Shown piece by piece: positions 8,380 to 16,060 of a stretch of DNA of 38,502 nucleotides. The first letter of the stretch is position 1. Every line of letters starts with the position of its first letter. This stretch comes from CBFDBF01 sp050295355 (GTDB taxonomy: Bacteria; Pseudomonadota; Gammaproteobacteria; Chromatiales; Chromatiaceae). Position numbers and translations under genes: made by a program. The notes under the pieces are model-generated. The model was not told where the DNA came from. It ran no database searches and saw only the letters and a program-made list of their open reading frames with translations. The stretch lies in assembly GCA_050295355.1 (NCBI GenBank), contig JBNKPL010000008.1, positions 1 through 38,502 on the forward strand, read 5' to 3'.

Positions 8380-9048
8380 CTAAACGATATCTCGCAATCT
8401 GGCGGGCTCGTCCGCCTTCAGATAGGCGTACTCCTCCTCCGTCAACTCCACCTCATCAAAACCGGTGACCATCGGTTTTACATGGGCGAAAAAGCCGTGA
8501 TCACCCGTGGTCAGCAGATAGACATGAACACAGACGAAGGACAGGATGGCGATGGCCGCCACCGTGTGCAGATCGGCGATAAATCCAAGTCCCACGCCCT
8601 CAATAAACTCACCGCCGATGCCGAAACTGATCAGCAGATAAGCAATCCCGGTGATCCAGATGGACGGAAAAATAACGGCCTTGATCAACAGGTAGGTCAA
8701 CGCCTGCAGCGGATTATGCTTGCGCCGATAGGTCTTGATATAGGGGTGATGCTCACCTTTGAAGATCCCGATGGCATAGTAACGCGCCACCACCGAGAAG
8801 TTCTTCATGGTCGGCATGTAGTGGCGCCACTCGCCGGTGGTAATGAGCCAGAACAGGGCAAAGGTCCAGATCCCGATCATTAACAGAGCCGCCGTGGTAT
8901 GCACAGCCACCGCGGTCTTAAAGTCGATCAGCGTATGGGCGCCATGCACCGCAAAGCCGGTAACCAGGAGGGTGACGATCAACAGCATCTGACTCCAGTG
9001 CCAGAGGCGTTCAAAGCGCCGGTAAACTTCAATGATATGAATGGCCAT
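8380..9048 (-). CDS. Membrane cytochrome b subunit, partner of the octaheme cytochrome
   Basis: 222 residues, about four membrane helices, resembling the cytochrome b561/formate dehydrogenase gamma-type fold. Histidines suited to b-heme ligation are seen at the start (RRFERLWHWSQ), in helix 2 (VAVHTTAAL) and in the last helix (DLHTVAA, CVHVYLL). Its start codon overlaps the stop of the octaheme cytochrome gene (TAATG), a sign of coupled translation and a joint complex. Its role would be electron exchange between the quinone pool and the periplasmic octaheme protein. Direction (reduction or oxidation of the sulfur substrate) cannot be told from sequence. Confidence 0.85.
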   Translation of the reverse strand: MAIHIIEVYRRFERLWHWSQMLLIVTLLVTGFAVHGAHTLIDFKTAVAVHTTAALLMIGIWTFALFWLITTGEWRHYMPTMKNFSVVARYYAIGIFKGEHHPYIKTYRRKHNPLQALTYLLIKAVIFPSIWITGIAYLLISFGIGGEFIEGVGLGFIADLHTVAAIAILSFVCVHVYLLTTGDHGFFAHVKPMVTGFDEVELTEEEYAYLKADEPARLRDIV

Positions 9049-10619
9049 TAGTCGTTCCTCCTGCTCGCGGTAAGGATACGAACTACCGCGTGTATCAGAA
9101 TGCTCACCAGTACAACCAGAATAACCAGCAGACCGATGCGATCAATCCAGGGACTGGTTCCCGAGCCCGGCATATAAATGCCGGCAATCTCTTTCAACCG
9201 GCTCTCCTTGCTGTGACAGTCGTTGCAGTGCAGCGCCTTTTCAGCCGGCGCCACCATGTGCGTAATGGGCCACATCATCTGGGTCTTGACGAAATCGACC
9301 TTACCCGAGAAAGGCGCACCTGCGCTCTTCATGCCTGTGGCGATCGACTTTTCCCAGTTAAAATTGGACCAGTACGCGGTATCGTCGTTGCCCGCGGTGT
9401 GCGGTATCACCAGGGTTTTGTTCACCGGGTCATAGGGCTGGCTGCCCCGGAACACCTTGACCGGCCAGATACGGGAAATGCCGTCATCCGGGCCGCCTTC
9501 GTAGAAGTTGATTGGAGTGACGCCGTCACTCTTCTCCACCTTGTCCCCCAGCAGGGTGTAACGCACCTTACCGTTAAACCAGACGTACTCGGGCGGAATA
9601 TCGGCGCCATAGGTGAAATCACCCTTTTTCCCGTGATAGATCACGTGCCCATCCTCACCCTTCTTGACCAGCGGTTTACCTTCCGAATCCAGTTTTCCGG
9701 CGGTTGACCAGTCCCAGGAGAGTTTGGTGGCCACCCCGCCTCGGGCGATGGTGGGGATATGGCAGGTCTGACACGCCACCTCATCGGTGTGACCGTTGAG
9801 TTTAACCCCGATGATGTTATCCGTCGGGTGAGGCGTGGCGCCATGACAGGAGCGGCAGGTGGCGGGGTTTCTGCCCTCTTCATGGCGTCCGCGGATCTGC
9901 ACCCCGCGTGTCTCCGCGGCAGTAGGCGCATAACGGCTGCCGGGCACCTCATGCGAAGAGGTGGCGTGACAGGTAGCGCAGGTAAAATCCAGCCCCAGGG
10001 CATCCATATGCACGTCAAGCTCTGCGTCCGGCATGGCAAGAGAGCTGTCCAGGTCGCCATGTTTTACCCCGTTGCCGCCACCACCGTAAAAGTGACAGGC
10101 GCCACAGGTGTCGCGGCTGGTCTTACCGACCTTCTGCGCCACCTGCTTCAGCTTGACGTAATCCGCCGGGTGGCCCGCCTTTCCGGGCGGTTTACTATAG
10201 CCACCCGTGGTGTCGTGGCACACCAGACAGTCGACGTTCTCCTCCGCCGTAAAATCGAAATTTTCGTCCTCCATGCCGTAGCCAATGTGGCAGGCGGCAC
10301 AAAACGCCATGTTGGTGCGTGGAGCGATGCAGAAGTTATTCAGAATATTCTTCTTTCCCAGGTGCTGTCCCGTTTCCGGATTCACATAGTCCCAGGTCCA
10401 GTGCTTGGTCTTATGGAGCTGTTTGGCCGCCTCCGTGTGGCAGGAGAGACAGGCCTTGGTAACCTCCGGGCCGGTGCTAAACTCCCGGTCCAGCTCCTTG
10501 AACTTGCTGTGATCCGCAGTGGAGGCAAACGCCGGCACCGTGACACATAACAGGACAAACGAGGCCAGCCAGACCAAAATCGGCATGACACGTAGCCACT
10601 GGCTTGAAAAGTGCTTCAT
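9048..10619 (-). CDS. otr: Octaheme c-type cytochrome, tetrathionate reductase family
   Basis: 523 residues with eight CxxCH motifs: CLSCH (57), CAACH (107), CLVCH (131), CGACH (172), CATCH (214), CRSCH (255), CQTCH (283) and CNDCH near 467. A signal peptide covers about 1-32, and a C-terminal membrane helix (near 492-515) followed by ASRRND anchors it. Heme count and spacing match the octaheme tetrathionate reductase family, whose Shewanella member reduces tetrathionate and also nitrite and hydroxylamine in vitro. It is translationally coupled to the downstream cytochrome b. In a sulfur oxidiser the true substrate and direction are uncertain. Confidence 0.9.
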   Translation of the reverse strand: MKHFSSQWLRVMPILVWLASFVLLCVTVPAFASTADHSKFKELDREFSTGPEVTKACLSCHTEAAKQLHKTKHWTWDYVNPETGQHLGKKNILNNFCIAPRTNMAFCAACHIGYGMEDENFDFTAEENVDCLVCHDTTGGYSKPPGKAGHPADYVKLKQVAQKVGKTSRDTCGACHFYGGGGNGVKHGDLDSSLAMPDAELDVHMDALGLDFTCATCHATSSHEVPGSRYAPTAAETRGVQIRGRHEEGRNPATCRSCHGATPHPTDNIIGVKLNGHTDEVACQTCHIPTIARGGVATKLSWDWSTAGKLDSEGKPLVKKGEDGHVIYHGKKGDFTYGADIPPEYVWFNGKVRYTLLGDKVEKSDGVTPINFYEGGPDDGISRIWPVKVFRGSQPYDPVNKTLVIPHTAGNDDTAYWSNFNWEKSIATGMKSAGAPFSGKVDFVKTQMMWPITHMVAPAEKALHCNDCHSKESRLKEIAGIYMPGSGTSPWIDRIGLLVILVVLVSILIHAVVRILTASRRND

Positions 10620-11079
10620 ATTGGGACTTCCCCCTTACTATGCTAACTACCAGGCAAAGAATTTGTTTTTGCTTTTACCTGCCTGACATCTGATCCACAG
10701 TACACAAATCGATGTGGGCCCACTCTCCAAAGAGCTGAGCATTCCTATACTTCAATCCTGAAGATTAACAGTCACAATCATGGCTATACTGCCGTGACAA
10801 TCGTCAATAGGCTAGCATAATCTTTGTCCCGTGTACCCCTGCCGCCAAAGGGTATTTTTCACATTCATTACAACCTCAATCCAGCCATCGACTTTCGCAC
10901 ACTCGCCGGCAAGCCAGACATCTTACTCCGAACACTGGGCACAAATCACTCCATCTCATTGATTTACAATGCTTTTTATTCTTGGCCGCATGCTTTCATT
11001 TCATCGGAGGGTCCATTTTGAACTTTTTTGTTATATTAGCTGCCGAAATAGCCACAATAATGGACAGGAGATGCAGTCA
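10620..11079. other. 460-base divergent intergenic region, octaheme gene / soxY
   Basis: It separates the leftward octaheme gene from the rightward soxY gene and must hold both promoters. Seen: a 10-base palindrome GTGGGCCCAC at 10714-10723, a GTCAC...GTGAC pair near 10771-10798, and a candidate rightward promoter at 10794-10821. No convincing leftward promoter was found. A 65-codon open frame inside it has no recognisable features and is not called. Confidence 0.5.
10794..10821 (+). promoter_or_regulatory. Candidate sigma70-type promoter for soxYZ
   Basis: GTGACA (10794-10799) and CATAAT (10816-10821) are separated by 16 bases, each one or two mismatches from consensus. If real, the soxY mRNA has an untranslated leader of about 250 bases. 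Confidence 0.3.
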
Positions 11080-11604
11080 ATGACCATGAAACGTAGAACT
11101 TTCCTGAAAGGCACGATGGCCTGCGGCACTGTCGGTCTTGCCGTCAGTGCGGGCATACTCACCCCCCGTACCGTGCTGGCCGCCTGGCCCGCCGATGCCT
11201 TCAAGAACTACCCGAACCCCAACCATCCCGAACCGCGGGCCGCGGATCCGGTTCCTGAGGTCCTGAAAAGCCTGTACGGCCCGGACTATGTGGAAAAGGA
11301 TGGCAGCGGCAAGGTAAACCTGAAGGTCAAGACCGAGGGCGAAATCAACCCCGCCTCCCTTCCGGTCAAGATCTCCACCGATCTGCCCGCTGAATCCATC
11401 GCCATCATCGCCCGGATCAATCCCGTGCCGTTGATCTCCTCCTATGACCTGACCCCTTCCGTGGAGGCCAGTATCTCCACCAAGATCAAACTCGCGGCTA
11501 CCTCTGACGTAATCGCGGTAGTCAAGGTGACCGAGGACGGAAAACCGGTAGTCTACCGTGTTCATCAGAATGTAACCGTCACTGGCGGAGGCTGCGCCGC
11601 CTGA
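11080..11604 (+). CDS. soxY: Sulfur carrier protein SoxY
   Basis: 174 residues. SoxY binds sulfur intermediates of the periplasmic Sox pathway on a C-terminal cysteine and works as a SoxYZ dimer. A twin-arginine signal (KRRTFLKG, Arg5-Arg6) leads a long signal peptide ending near VLAAW. The C-terminus is GGGCAA, with Cys172 third from the end, as in the classic GGCGG arm but with alanines after it. Of the nearby ATGs, 11080 is chosen because AGGAG is nine bases before it; 11071 is too close to the ribosome site and 11086 too far. soxZ follows after 52 bases. No soxXAB or soxCD is near. Confidence 0.93.
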   Translation: MTMKRRTFLKGTMACGTVGLAVSAGILTPRTVLAAWPADAFKNYPNPNHPEPRAADPVPEVLKSLYGPDYVEKDGSGKVNLKVKTEGEINPASLPVKISTDLPAESIAIIARINPVPLISSYDLTPSVEASISTKIKLAATSDVIAVVKVTEDGKPVVYRVHQNVTVTGGGCAA

Positions 11605-11656
11605 TCGGCTCGCGCGATTTCCACTAGAAATATCAGATTTTCAGGAGAGACGAAAA

Positions 11657-11965
11657 ATGGCCGACGACATCCGCATGATGGTAAAACTCAAGAATGGCAT
11701 CGCTTCGGTTAAAGCGATCATCCCCCACCCTATGGAATCAGGAAACCGCAAGGATGATGCAGGAAACCCCATTCCCGCGCACTACATTCAGGAAGTGGAA
11801 TGCTCCAAAAACGGCGAGTCCGTGTTGAAAGGGTATTGGGGCGGGGGGGTCCAGAAAAACCCCTTCCTCTCTTTCAATATCAAGGATGCCAAAGCAGGCG
11901 ACACCGTAAAGCTGGTCTGGAAAGACAACAAAGGCGAAACCGGCGGCAAAGAGGTCACACTATAA
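11657..11965 (+). CDS. soxZ: Sulfur carrier subunit SoxZ
   Basis: 102 residues, full length for SoxZ, the partner that holds SoxY in the periplasmic carrier dimer. The N-terminus MADDIRMMVKLKNGIASVKA and the later stretch IPAHYIQEVECSKNG match the family. It has no signal peptide, as expected, since SoxZ is exported bound to the Tat-targeted SoxY. AGGAGA lies a few bases before the ATG. A terminator 35 bases downstream closes the soxYZ unit. Confidence 0.93.
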   Translation: MADDIRMMVKLKNGIASVKAIIPHPMESGNRKDDAGNPIPAHYIQEVECSKNGESVLKGYWGGGVQKNPFLSFNIKDAKAGDTVKLVWKDNKGETGGKEVTL

Positions 11966-12000
11966 ATAAACTTCCGGATTCAGTTCCAAAGAAGTGAAAG

Positions 12001-12024
12001 GGCGGCCTCAGGGCCGCCTTTTTT
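12001..12024 (+). terminator. Intrinsic terminator of soxYZ
   Basis: A 7-base-pair GC stem GGCGGCC/GGCCGCC with loop TCAG, followed by six T's. Confidence 0.9.
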
Positions 12025-12295
12025 ATGTTGGAGGCTTTCCCCAAACCTGAAATCTTCGGCCGCCAACGGTGGGCTGTATTTTGGAAGAGACGGCGGCAGA
12101 GACAAAATAACTCAACAAAACAATAGGTTAGAGCATCATCACTAAATATTTCCATATCTGCAAAAAATGGACTTATAATAAAAAGGTTTTTATTTATCCT
12201 TGATTTTCGTTATATATGAACGTCTTGGAAATAAAAATTACAACATCCAAATAAAACGATCGGATTTAGCAAGAACAACCTCTGGAGAATGCACT

Positions 12296-13576
12296 ATGGC
12301 ACACGTAGTAATTGTCGGCGCCAGTACGGGCGGGCTTCCCTGCGCCTACGATATGAAAAACAAGCTGGGCAAACAGCATGACGTCACCGTCATCAACATC
12401 TCGCCTCTGTTCAGTTTTGTTCCTTCCAATCCCTGGGTAGCCGTGGGATGGCGTAACCGCAATCAGGTTAGCTTTGAACTGGAACCCTATCTGAAAAAGA
12501 AAGGAATCAACTTTATCGCCGCCACCGTTACCGAAATCAAGCCGGACGGGAATCAACTGGTTCTCGACGACGGCCGCACCATTGATTATGACTACCTAGT
12601 CATAGCCACCGGCCCGAAACTGGCCTTTGAGGAAGTGGAAGGGTTGGGTCCTGAACATCACACCCAGTCCGTCTGTACCCTGGGTCACGCCGAAGAGGCC
12701 TACAGCGACTGGCAGGAGTTCGTGAAAAAGCCCGGCCCCATCGTGGTCGGCGCCGCCCAACTGGCCTCCTGTTTCGGTCCGGCCTATGAGTTTGCCTTTA
12801 TCATGGATACCGATCTGCGCAAACGCCGCATCCGCGATCAGGTGCCCATGACCTATATCACCTCCGAACCCTACATCGGCCATCTCGGCCTGGGTGGCGT
12901 CGGTGACTCCAAGGGGCTGCTGGAACAGGAACTGCGTCAGCGTCACATCTCCTTCATCACCAATGCCAAGATCACCAAGGTTGAAGAAGGCAAGATGCAT
13001 GTGGTCGAGCACAACCGTAAAGGTGAAGTGGTGGAAGAGCATGAACTGCCCTTCAGCTACTCCATGATCCTGCCCGCCTTCAAGGGCGTCGATGCCGTAA
13101 ACGCGGTGGGCGAAGGCTTTGTCAATCCGCGCGGTTTCGTGCTGGTTGATGAATACCAGCGCAATCCGAAGTGGAAAAACGTCTACTCCGTAGGCGTCTG
13201 TATCGCCATCCCGCCCGTAGAAGCCACCCCGGTTCCCACCGGCACCCCCAAGACCGGTTATATGATCGAGTCCATGGTCACCGCGGTTGTGAACAACATC
13301 TGGCGCGACATGAACAACGAAGAGCCGGAAGCGGTCGCCACCTGGAACGCCTTCTGTCTGGCGGACATGGGCGACGTGGGCGCCGCCTTTATCGCCCTGC
13401 CGCAGATCCCGCCCCGCAACGTCACCTGGGCGCGCCGCGGCCGCTGGGTACACTGGGCCAAGGTGTGGTTTGAGAAGTACTTCATCCGTAATATGAAGAA
13501 AGGCGCTACCGAGCCTCTGTATCAGAAGCTTGCCCTGCGCCTGATGGGTATTGACCGCCTCAAGCCGGGCAGTTAA
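12296..13576 (+). CDS. sqr: Sulfide:quinone oxidoreductase-type flavoprotein
   Basis: 426 residues. An FAD-binding GASTGG motif lies at 8-13; FVPSNPW (41-47) and ASCFGPAYEF (157-166) are typical of the SQR family. Cys127 and Cys159 match in position and spacing the active-site pair of known SQRs; Cys302 (SVGVCIAIPP) is the likely third redox cysteine. The C-terminal part (RRGRWVHWAKVWFEKYF) is amphipathic and fits membrane attachment. The enzyme would oxidise sulfide to sulfane sulfur and reduce quinone. GGAGA lies before the ATG at 12296; a longer in-frame start at 12200 lacks support. The TATAAT hexamer at 12174-12179 is a possible -10. The SQR subtype is not certain; another disulfide-oxidoreductase role cannot be excluded. 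Confidence 0.85.
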   Translation: MAHVVIVGASTGGLPCAYDMKNKLGKQHDVTVINISPLFSFVPSNPWVAVGWRNRNQVSFELEPYLKKKGINFIAATVTEIKPDGNQLVLDDGRTIDYDYLVIATGPKLAFEEVEGLGPEHHTQSVCTLGHAEEAYSDWQEFVKKPGPIVVGAAQLASCFGPAYEFAFIMDTDLRKRRIRDQVPMTYITSEPYIGHLGLGGVGDSKGLLEQELRQRHISFITNAKITKVEEGKMHVVEHNRKGEVVEEHELPFSYSMILPAFKGVDAVNAVGEGFVNPRGFVLVDEYQRNPKWKNVYSVGVCIAIPPVEATPVPTGTPKTGYMIESMVTAVVNNIWRDMNNEEPEAVATWNAFCLADMGDVGAAFIALPQIPPRNVTWARRGRWVHWAKVWFEKYFIRNMKKGATEPLYQKLALRLMGIDRLKPGS

Positions 13577-13588
13577 GTCCCAACTAGG

Positions 13589-13626
13589 AAAAAAGCCGAC
13601 GGCAGGAGTTGCCGTCGGCTTTTTTT
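13589..13626 (+). terminator. Strong terminator after the SQR-type gene
   Basis: A 15-base-pair stem (13589-13603 with 13611-13625), core GCCGACGGC/GCCGTCGGC, seven-base loop, A-run before and T-run after. The next gene converges, and it may stop that one too. Confidence 0.92.
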
Positions 13627-13648
13627 ATGTCCGGCACTATAAGACGTT

Positions 13649-14713
13649 TTATTCCAGATGCCCTGAAATCGCCCTCCCCCGGCGCCAGAAACGCCGCAAA
13701 CCGGACCTGGTGATTCGATAACGTTCGCCATTACATGGGTAGAGGTCGAGCCGCTTTACGGCACCCACTCGCACCTGCGCCACAAGACCCTCGATCTGTT
13801 TTGCCACCTGCTCCAGTTCTTCACACCAACCATAGGGGTCTGCGTCCAGCACCGGTTTGCGGAGCCTATCCAGCACCAGCAAACCCCTTCCCTCAAGGGA
13901 GCTGTCGACAGACCACTCTTTAACCGTCTCCGGGGCAATCTGGACTGCCCTGGCTAACCCCCTCGCAAAAGGGTAATCACTCCATACCTGGCAATACCCC
14001 GGTGTCTCCAGTGATTGAAATCGGCCTCCACCATAAATCCAGAGGCCATTGATGGGTGCCAGACCCCGCTCTTCCCGCTGTCCGTTCAGTGCGGAGCCAT
14101 GAAACAGCATCTGGATCTCATTGAGTATCCCGTGCCACCGGGACGCCTCTGGCCCATACGGAAGGAAGAGGTCCATATTTCTTCCCACCGCTTCTGTAAG
14201 GCTGTGGGTACAGACATTCGGGGATTTCGGCAGACCTAGGTACCAGCGGTGCGGAGTCGGCACCGACAGCCGCCACCCCTCCTCCTGGAAGTGATTCCGC
14301 AGCAATTCGGCGAGTTGGTCTGCCTCGTTCTGACTGAACTGGAGATCGGCGCTGTCAAACAGCAGCACCCGATCCCGGTCGGGACGCAGAAATACCGGCG
14401 CGGCGATAAAGTAGAACGCTTCGTCTCGCCGCCCCTCCTCCGCCAACCGGCAGTAAGGCGCCAGCGGGAGATCCCGGCCTTCATGATGAGTCAGACCGAA
14501 AAGCGTGAGCAAGGTGGAGTCCAGCTCGGAACCGTGAGCGCTAGCAAGGTCCGCTCTGGCAAGGACCCTTTCCAGCTGCGGGAAACGGGGCTGCAGGCCG
14601 GTCTCTTCCAAACCCGGCACAGGCTCGAAGAGTCCGGGGACCACCAGATCAAGGGAGGGCGTAACCGTCCGGTTACTGGGATTACTGTGCCGTTCCAGAG
14701 AGACCGCGCTCAT
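13649..14713 (-). CDS. Uncharacterised protein, weakly phosphoglycerate-mutase-like
   Basis: 354 residues, soluble, no signal peptide. It resembles a proteobacterial family often auto-named as phosphoglycerate mutase (COG4255-like), seen near hom/thrC or recJ in some relatives; this is from memory and the reaction is unproven. Notable stretches: VPGLFEPVPG near the start, HRWYLGLPKSP in the middle, and LNEIQMLFHGSALNGQRE, INGLWIYGGG further on. The C-terminus is basic (RRFWRRGRAISGHLE). No catalytic motif is firm. It lies 33 bases after hom on the same strand, probably in one unit. The ATG at 14713 is used; an in-frame TTG at 14734 adds seven residues, and neither has a good ribosome site. 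Confidence 0.75.
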   Translation of the reverse strand: MSAVSLERHSNPSNRTVTPSLDLVVPGLFEPVPGLEETGLQPRFPQLERVLARADLASAHGSELDSTLLTLFGLTHHEGRDLPLAPYCRLAEEGRRDEAFYFIAAPVFLRPDRDRVLLFDSADLQFSQNEADQLAELLRNHFQEEGWRLSVPTPHRWYLGLPKSPNVCTHSLTEAVGRNMDLFLPYGPEASRWHGILNEIQMLFHGSALNGQREERGLAPINGLWIYGGGRFQSLETPGYCQVWSDYPFARGLARAVQIAPETVKEWSVDSSLEGRGLLVLDRLRKPVLDADPYGWCEELEQVAKQIEGLVAQVRVGAVKRLDLYPCNGERYRITRSGLRRFWRRGRAISGHLE

Positions 14714-14746
14714 CCAGGAAGATAGAGAAAGCAACCCTGTTCCGGA

Positions 14747-16060
14747 TTACCCTTCCAGCGGCTCCATGCGAATCCGGGTAACCTCTCCGATGATGCCGTC
14801 CAGGGCCTCGATCTCGGCAATCGCCTGGTTCATACGCCCTTCTTGCACCCGGTGGCTTAACATCACCAGGGGCACATGGGTCTCTCCCTCCGCCGGCTCC
14901 TTCTGCTGAATCGCCTCGATGCTGATCCCCGCACTCCCCAGGATACCGGCCACCTTGGCCATGACGCCGGGCTTGTCCTCCGCCTGCATGCGCAGGTAGT
15001 AGGCAGTCTCCACCTGTTCGATATCCAGCACCGGCAGATCGGACAGTTCATGGGGCTGAAAGGCAAGATGGGGCACCCGATTCTCCGGGTCGATAGTCAG
15101 GGCGCGAACCACATCCACCACATCGGCCACCACCGCCGAAGCGGTGGGCTCCGAACCGGCGCCCGCACCGTAGTAGAGGGTCGGCCCGACGGCATCCCCT
15201 TTCACCAATACGGCATTCATGACCCCATCTACATTGGCGATCAGTCGGCGCGCCGGGATCAGGGTGGGATGCACCCGCATCTCCACGCCCTTCTCTGTCT
15301 TGCGCGCAATGCCGAGGTGCTTGATGCGGTAGCCCAACTCGCTTGCATAGACCACATCGTTACGGGTGATCTTGGTAATGCCTTCGGTATAGACCTTTTC
15401 AAATTGCAGGGGAATGCCAAAGGCGATGGAACCGAGGATGGTCAGCTTATGGGCCGCATCGATACCTTCCACGTCGAAAGTGGGATCGGCCTCCGCATAC
15501 CCCAGGGCCTGGGCCTCGGCGAGCACTTCGTCGAAATCCCGCCCCTTGTCGCGCATTTCGGTGAGGATAAAGTTGCCGGTGCCATTGATGATTCCCGCAA
15601 GCCACTCGATCCGGTTGGCGGCCAGACCTTCGCGCATGGACTTGATGATCGGGATTCCGCCCGCCACCGCCGCCTCGAAGGCAACCGTAACGCCCTTCTC
15701 TTGCGCCGCCTGGAAGATCTCGTTGCCGTGCAGGGCGATCAGGGCCTTGTTGGCCGTTACCACATGTTTTCCGTTGGCGATCGCCTTCAATACCAGTTCC
15801 TTGGCCGGGGAGTAGCCGCCGATCAGCTCAATGATGATCTCCACATCGGGGTTCTCCACCACCGCAAAGGCGTCATCCACCACCTCGATCTGTCCCAGTC
15901 CGGGAAGGGCGTCTTTGTTAAAAGACTTGGCGGCGGCCTGGATGATGCGGATACCGCGGCCGGCACGACGCGCGATCTCTCTCGCGTTGCGCGCCAGAAC
16001 ATTTACCGTCCCGCCGCCCACGGTGCCCAGACCTAAAATGCCTACATTGACCGGATTCAA
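14747..16060 (-). CDS. hom: Homoserine dehydrogenase
   Basis: 437 residues; reduces aspartate semialdehyde to homoserine with NAD(P)H, in the threonine/methionine branch. N-terminal Rossmann fold with GLGTVGGGT (10-18), a central catalytic domain with FDVEGIDAAHKL, and a C-terminal ACT domain (about 350-430) for feedback control by threonine. This is the mono-functional form without an aspartokinase part. Its start overlaps the alaC stop by four bases (ATGA), so the two are translationally coupled. thrC, its usual downstream partner, is 13 kb further on. Confidence 0.96.
   Translation of the reverse strand: MNPVNVGILGLGTVGGGTVNVLARNAREIARRAGRGIRIIQAAAKSFNKDALPGLGQIEVVDDAFAVVENPDVEIIIELIGGYSPAKELVLKAIANGKHVVTANKALIALHGNEIFQAAQEKGVTVAFEAAVAGGIPIIKSMREGLAANRIEWLAGIINGTGNFILTEMRDKGRDFDEVLAEAQALGYAEADPTFDVEGIDAAHKLTILGSIAFGIPLQFEKVYTEGITKITRNDVVYASELGYRIKHLGIARKTEKGVEMRVHPTLIPARRLIANVDGVMNAVLVKGDAVGPTLYYGAGAGSEPTASAVVADVVDVVRALTIDPENRVPHLAFQPHELSDLPVLDIEQVETAYYLRMQAEDKPGVMAKVAGILGSAGISIEAIQQKEPAEGETHVPLVMLSHRVQEGRMNQAIAEIEALDGIIGEVTRIRMEPLEG

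Noticed and set aside
10824..11021. A 65-codon open frame in the gap before soxY
   Set aside because: No ribosome site, no recognisable domain or signal, and it runs through the presumed soxY leader.
10969..11079. An extended N-terminus for SoxY
   Set aside because: It would bury the Tat signal 40 residues inside the protein; the ribosome site before 11080 fits better.
12596..13453. A 285-codon open frame on the minus strand
   Set aside because: Antisense to the SQR-type gene; the composition is that of a mirrored coding region.
14876..16036. A 386-codon open frame on the plus strand
   Set aside because: Antisense to homoserine dehydrogenase, which is certain; no domain is visible.
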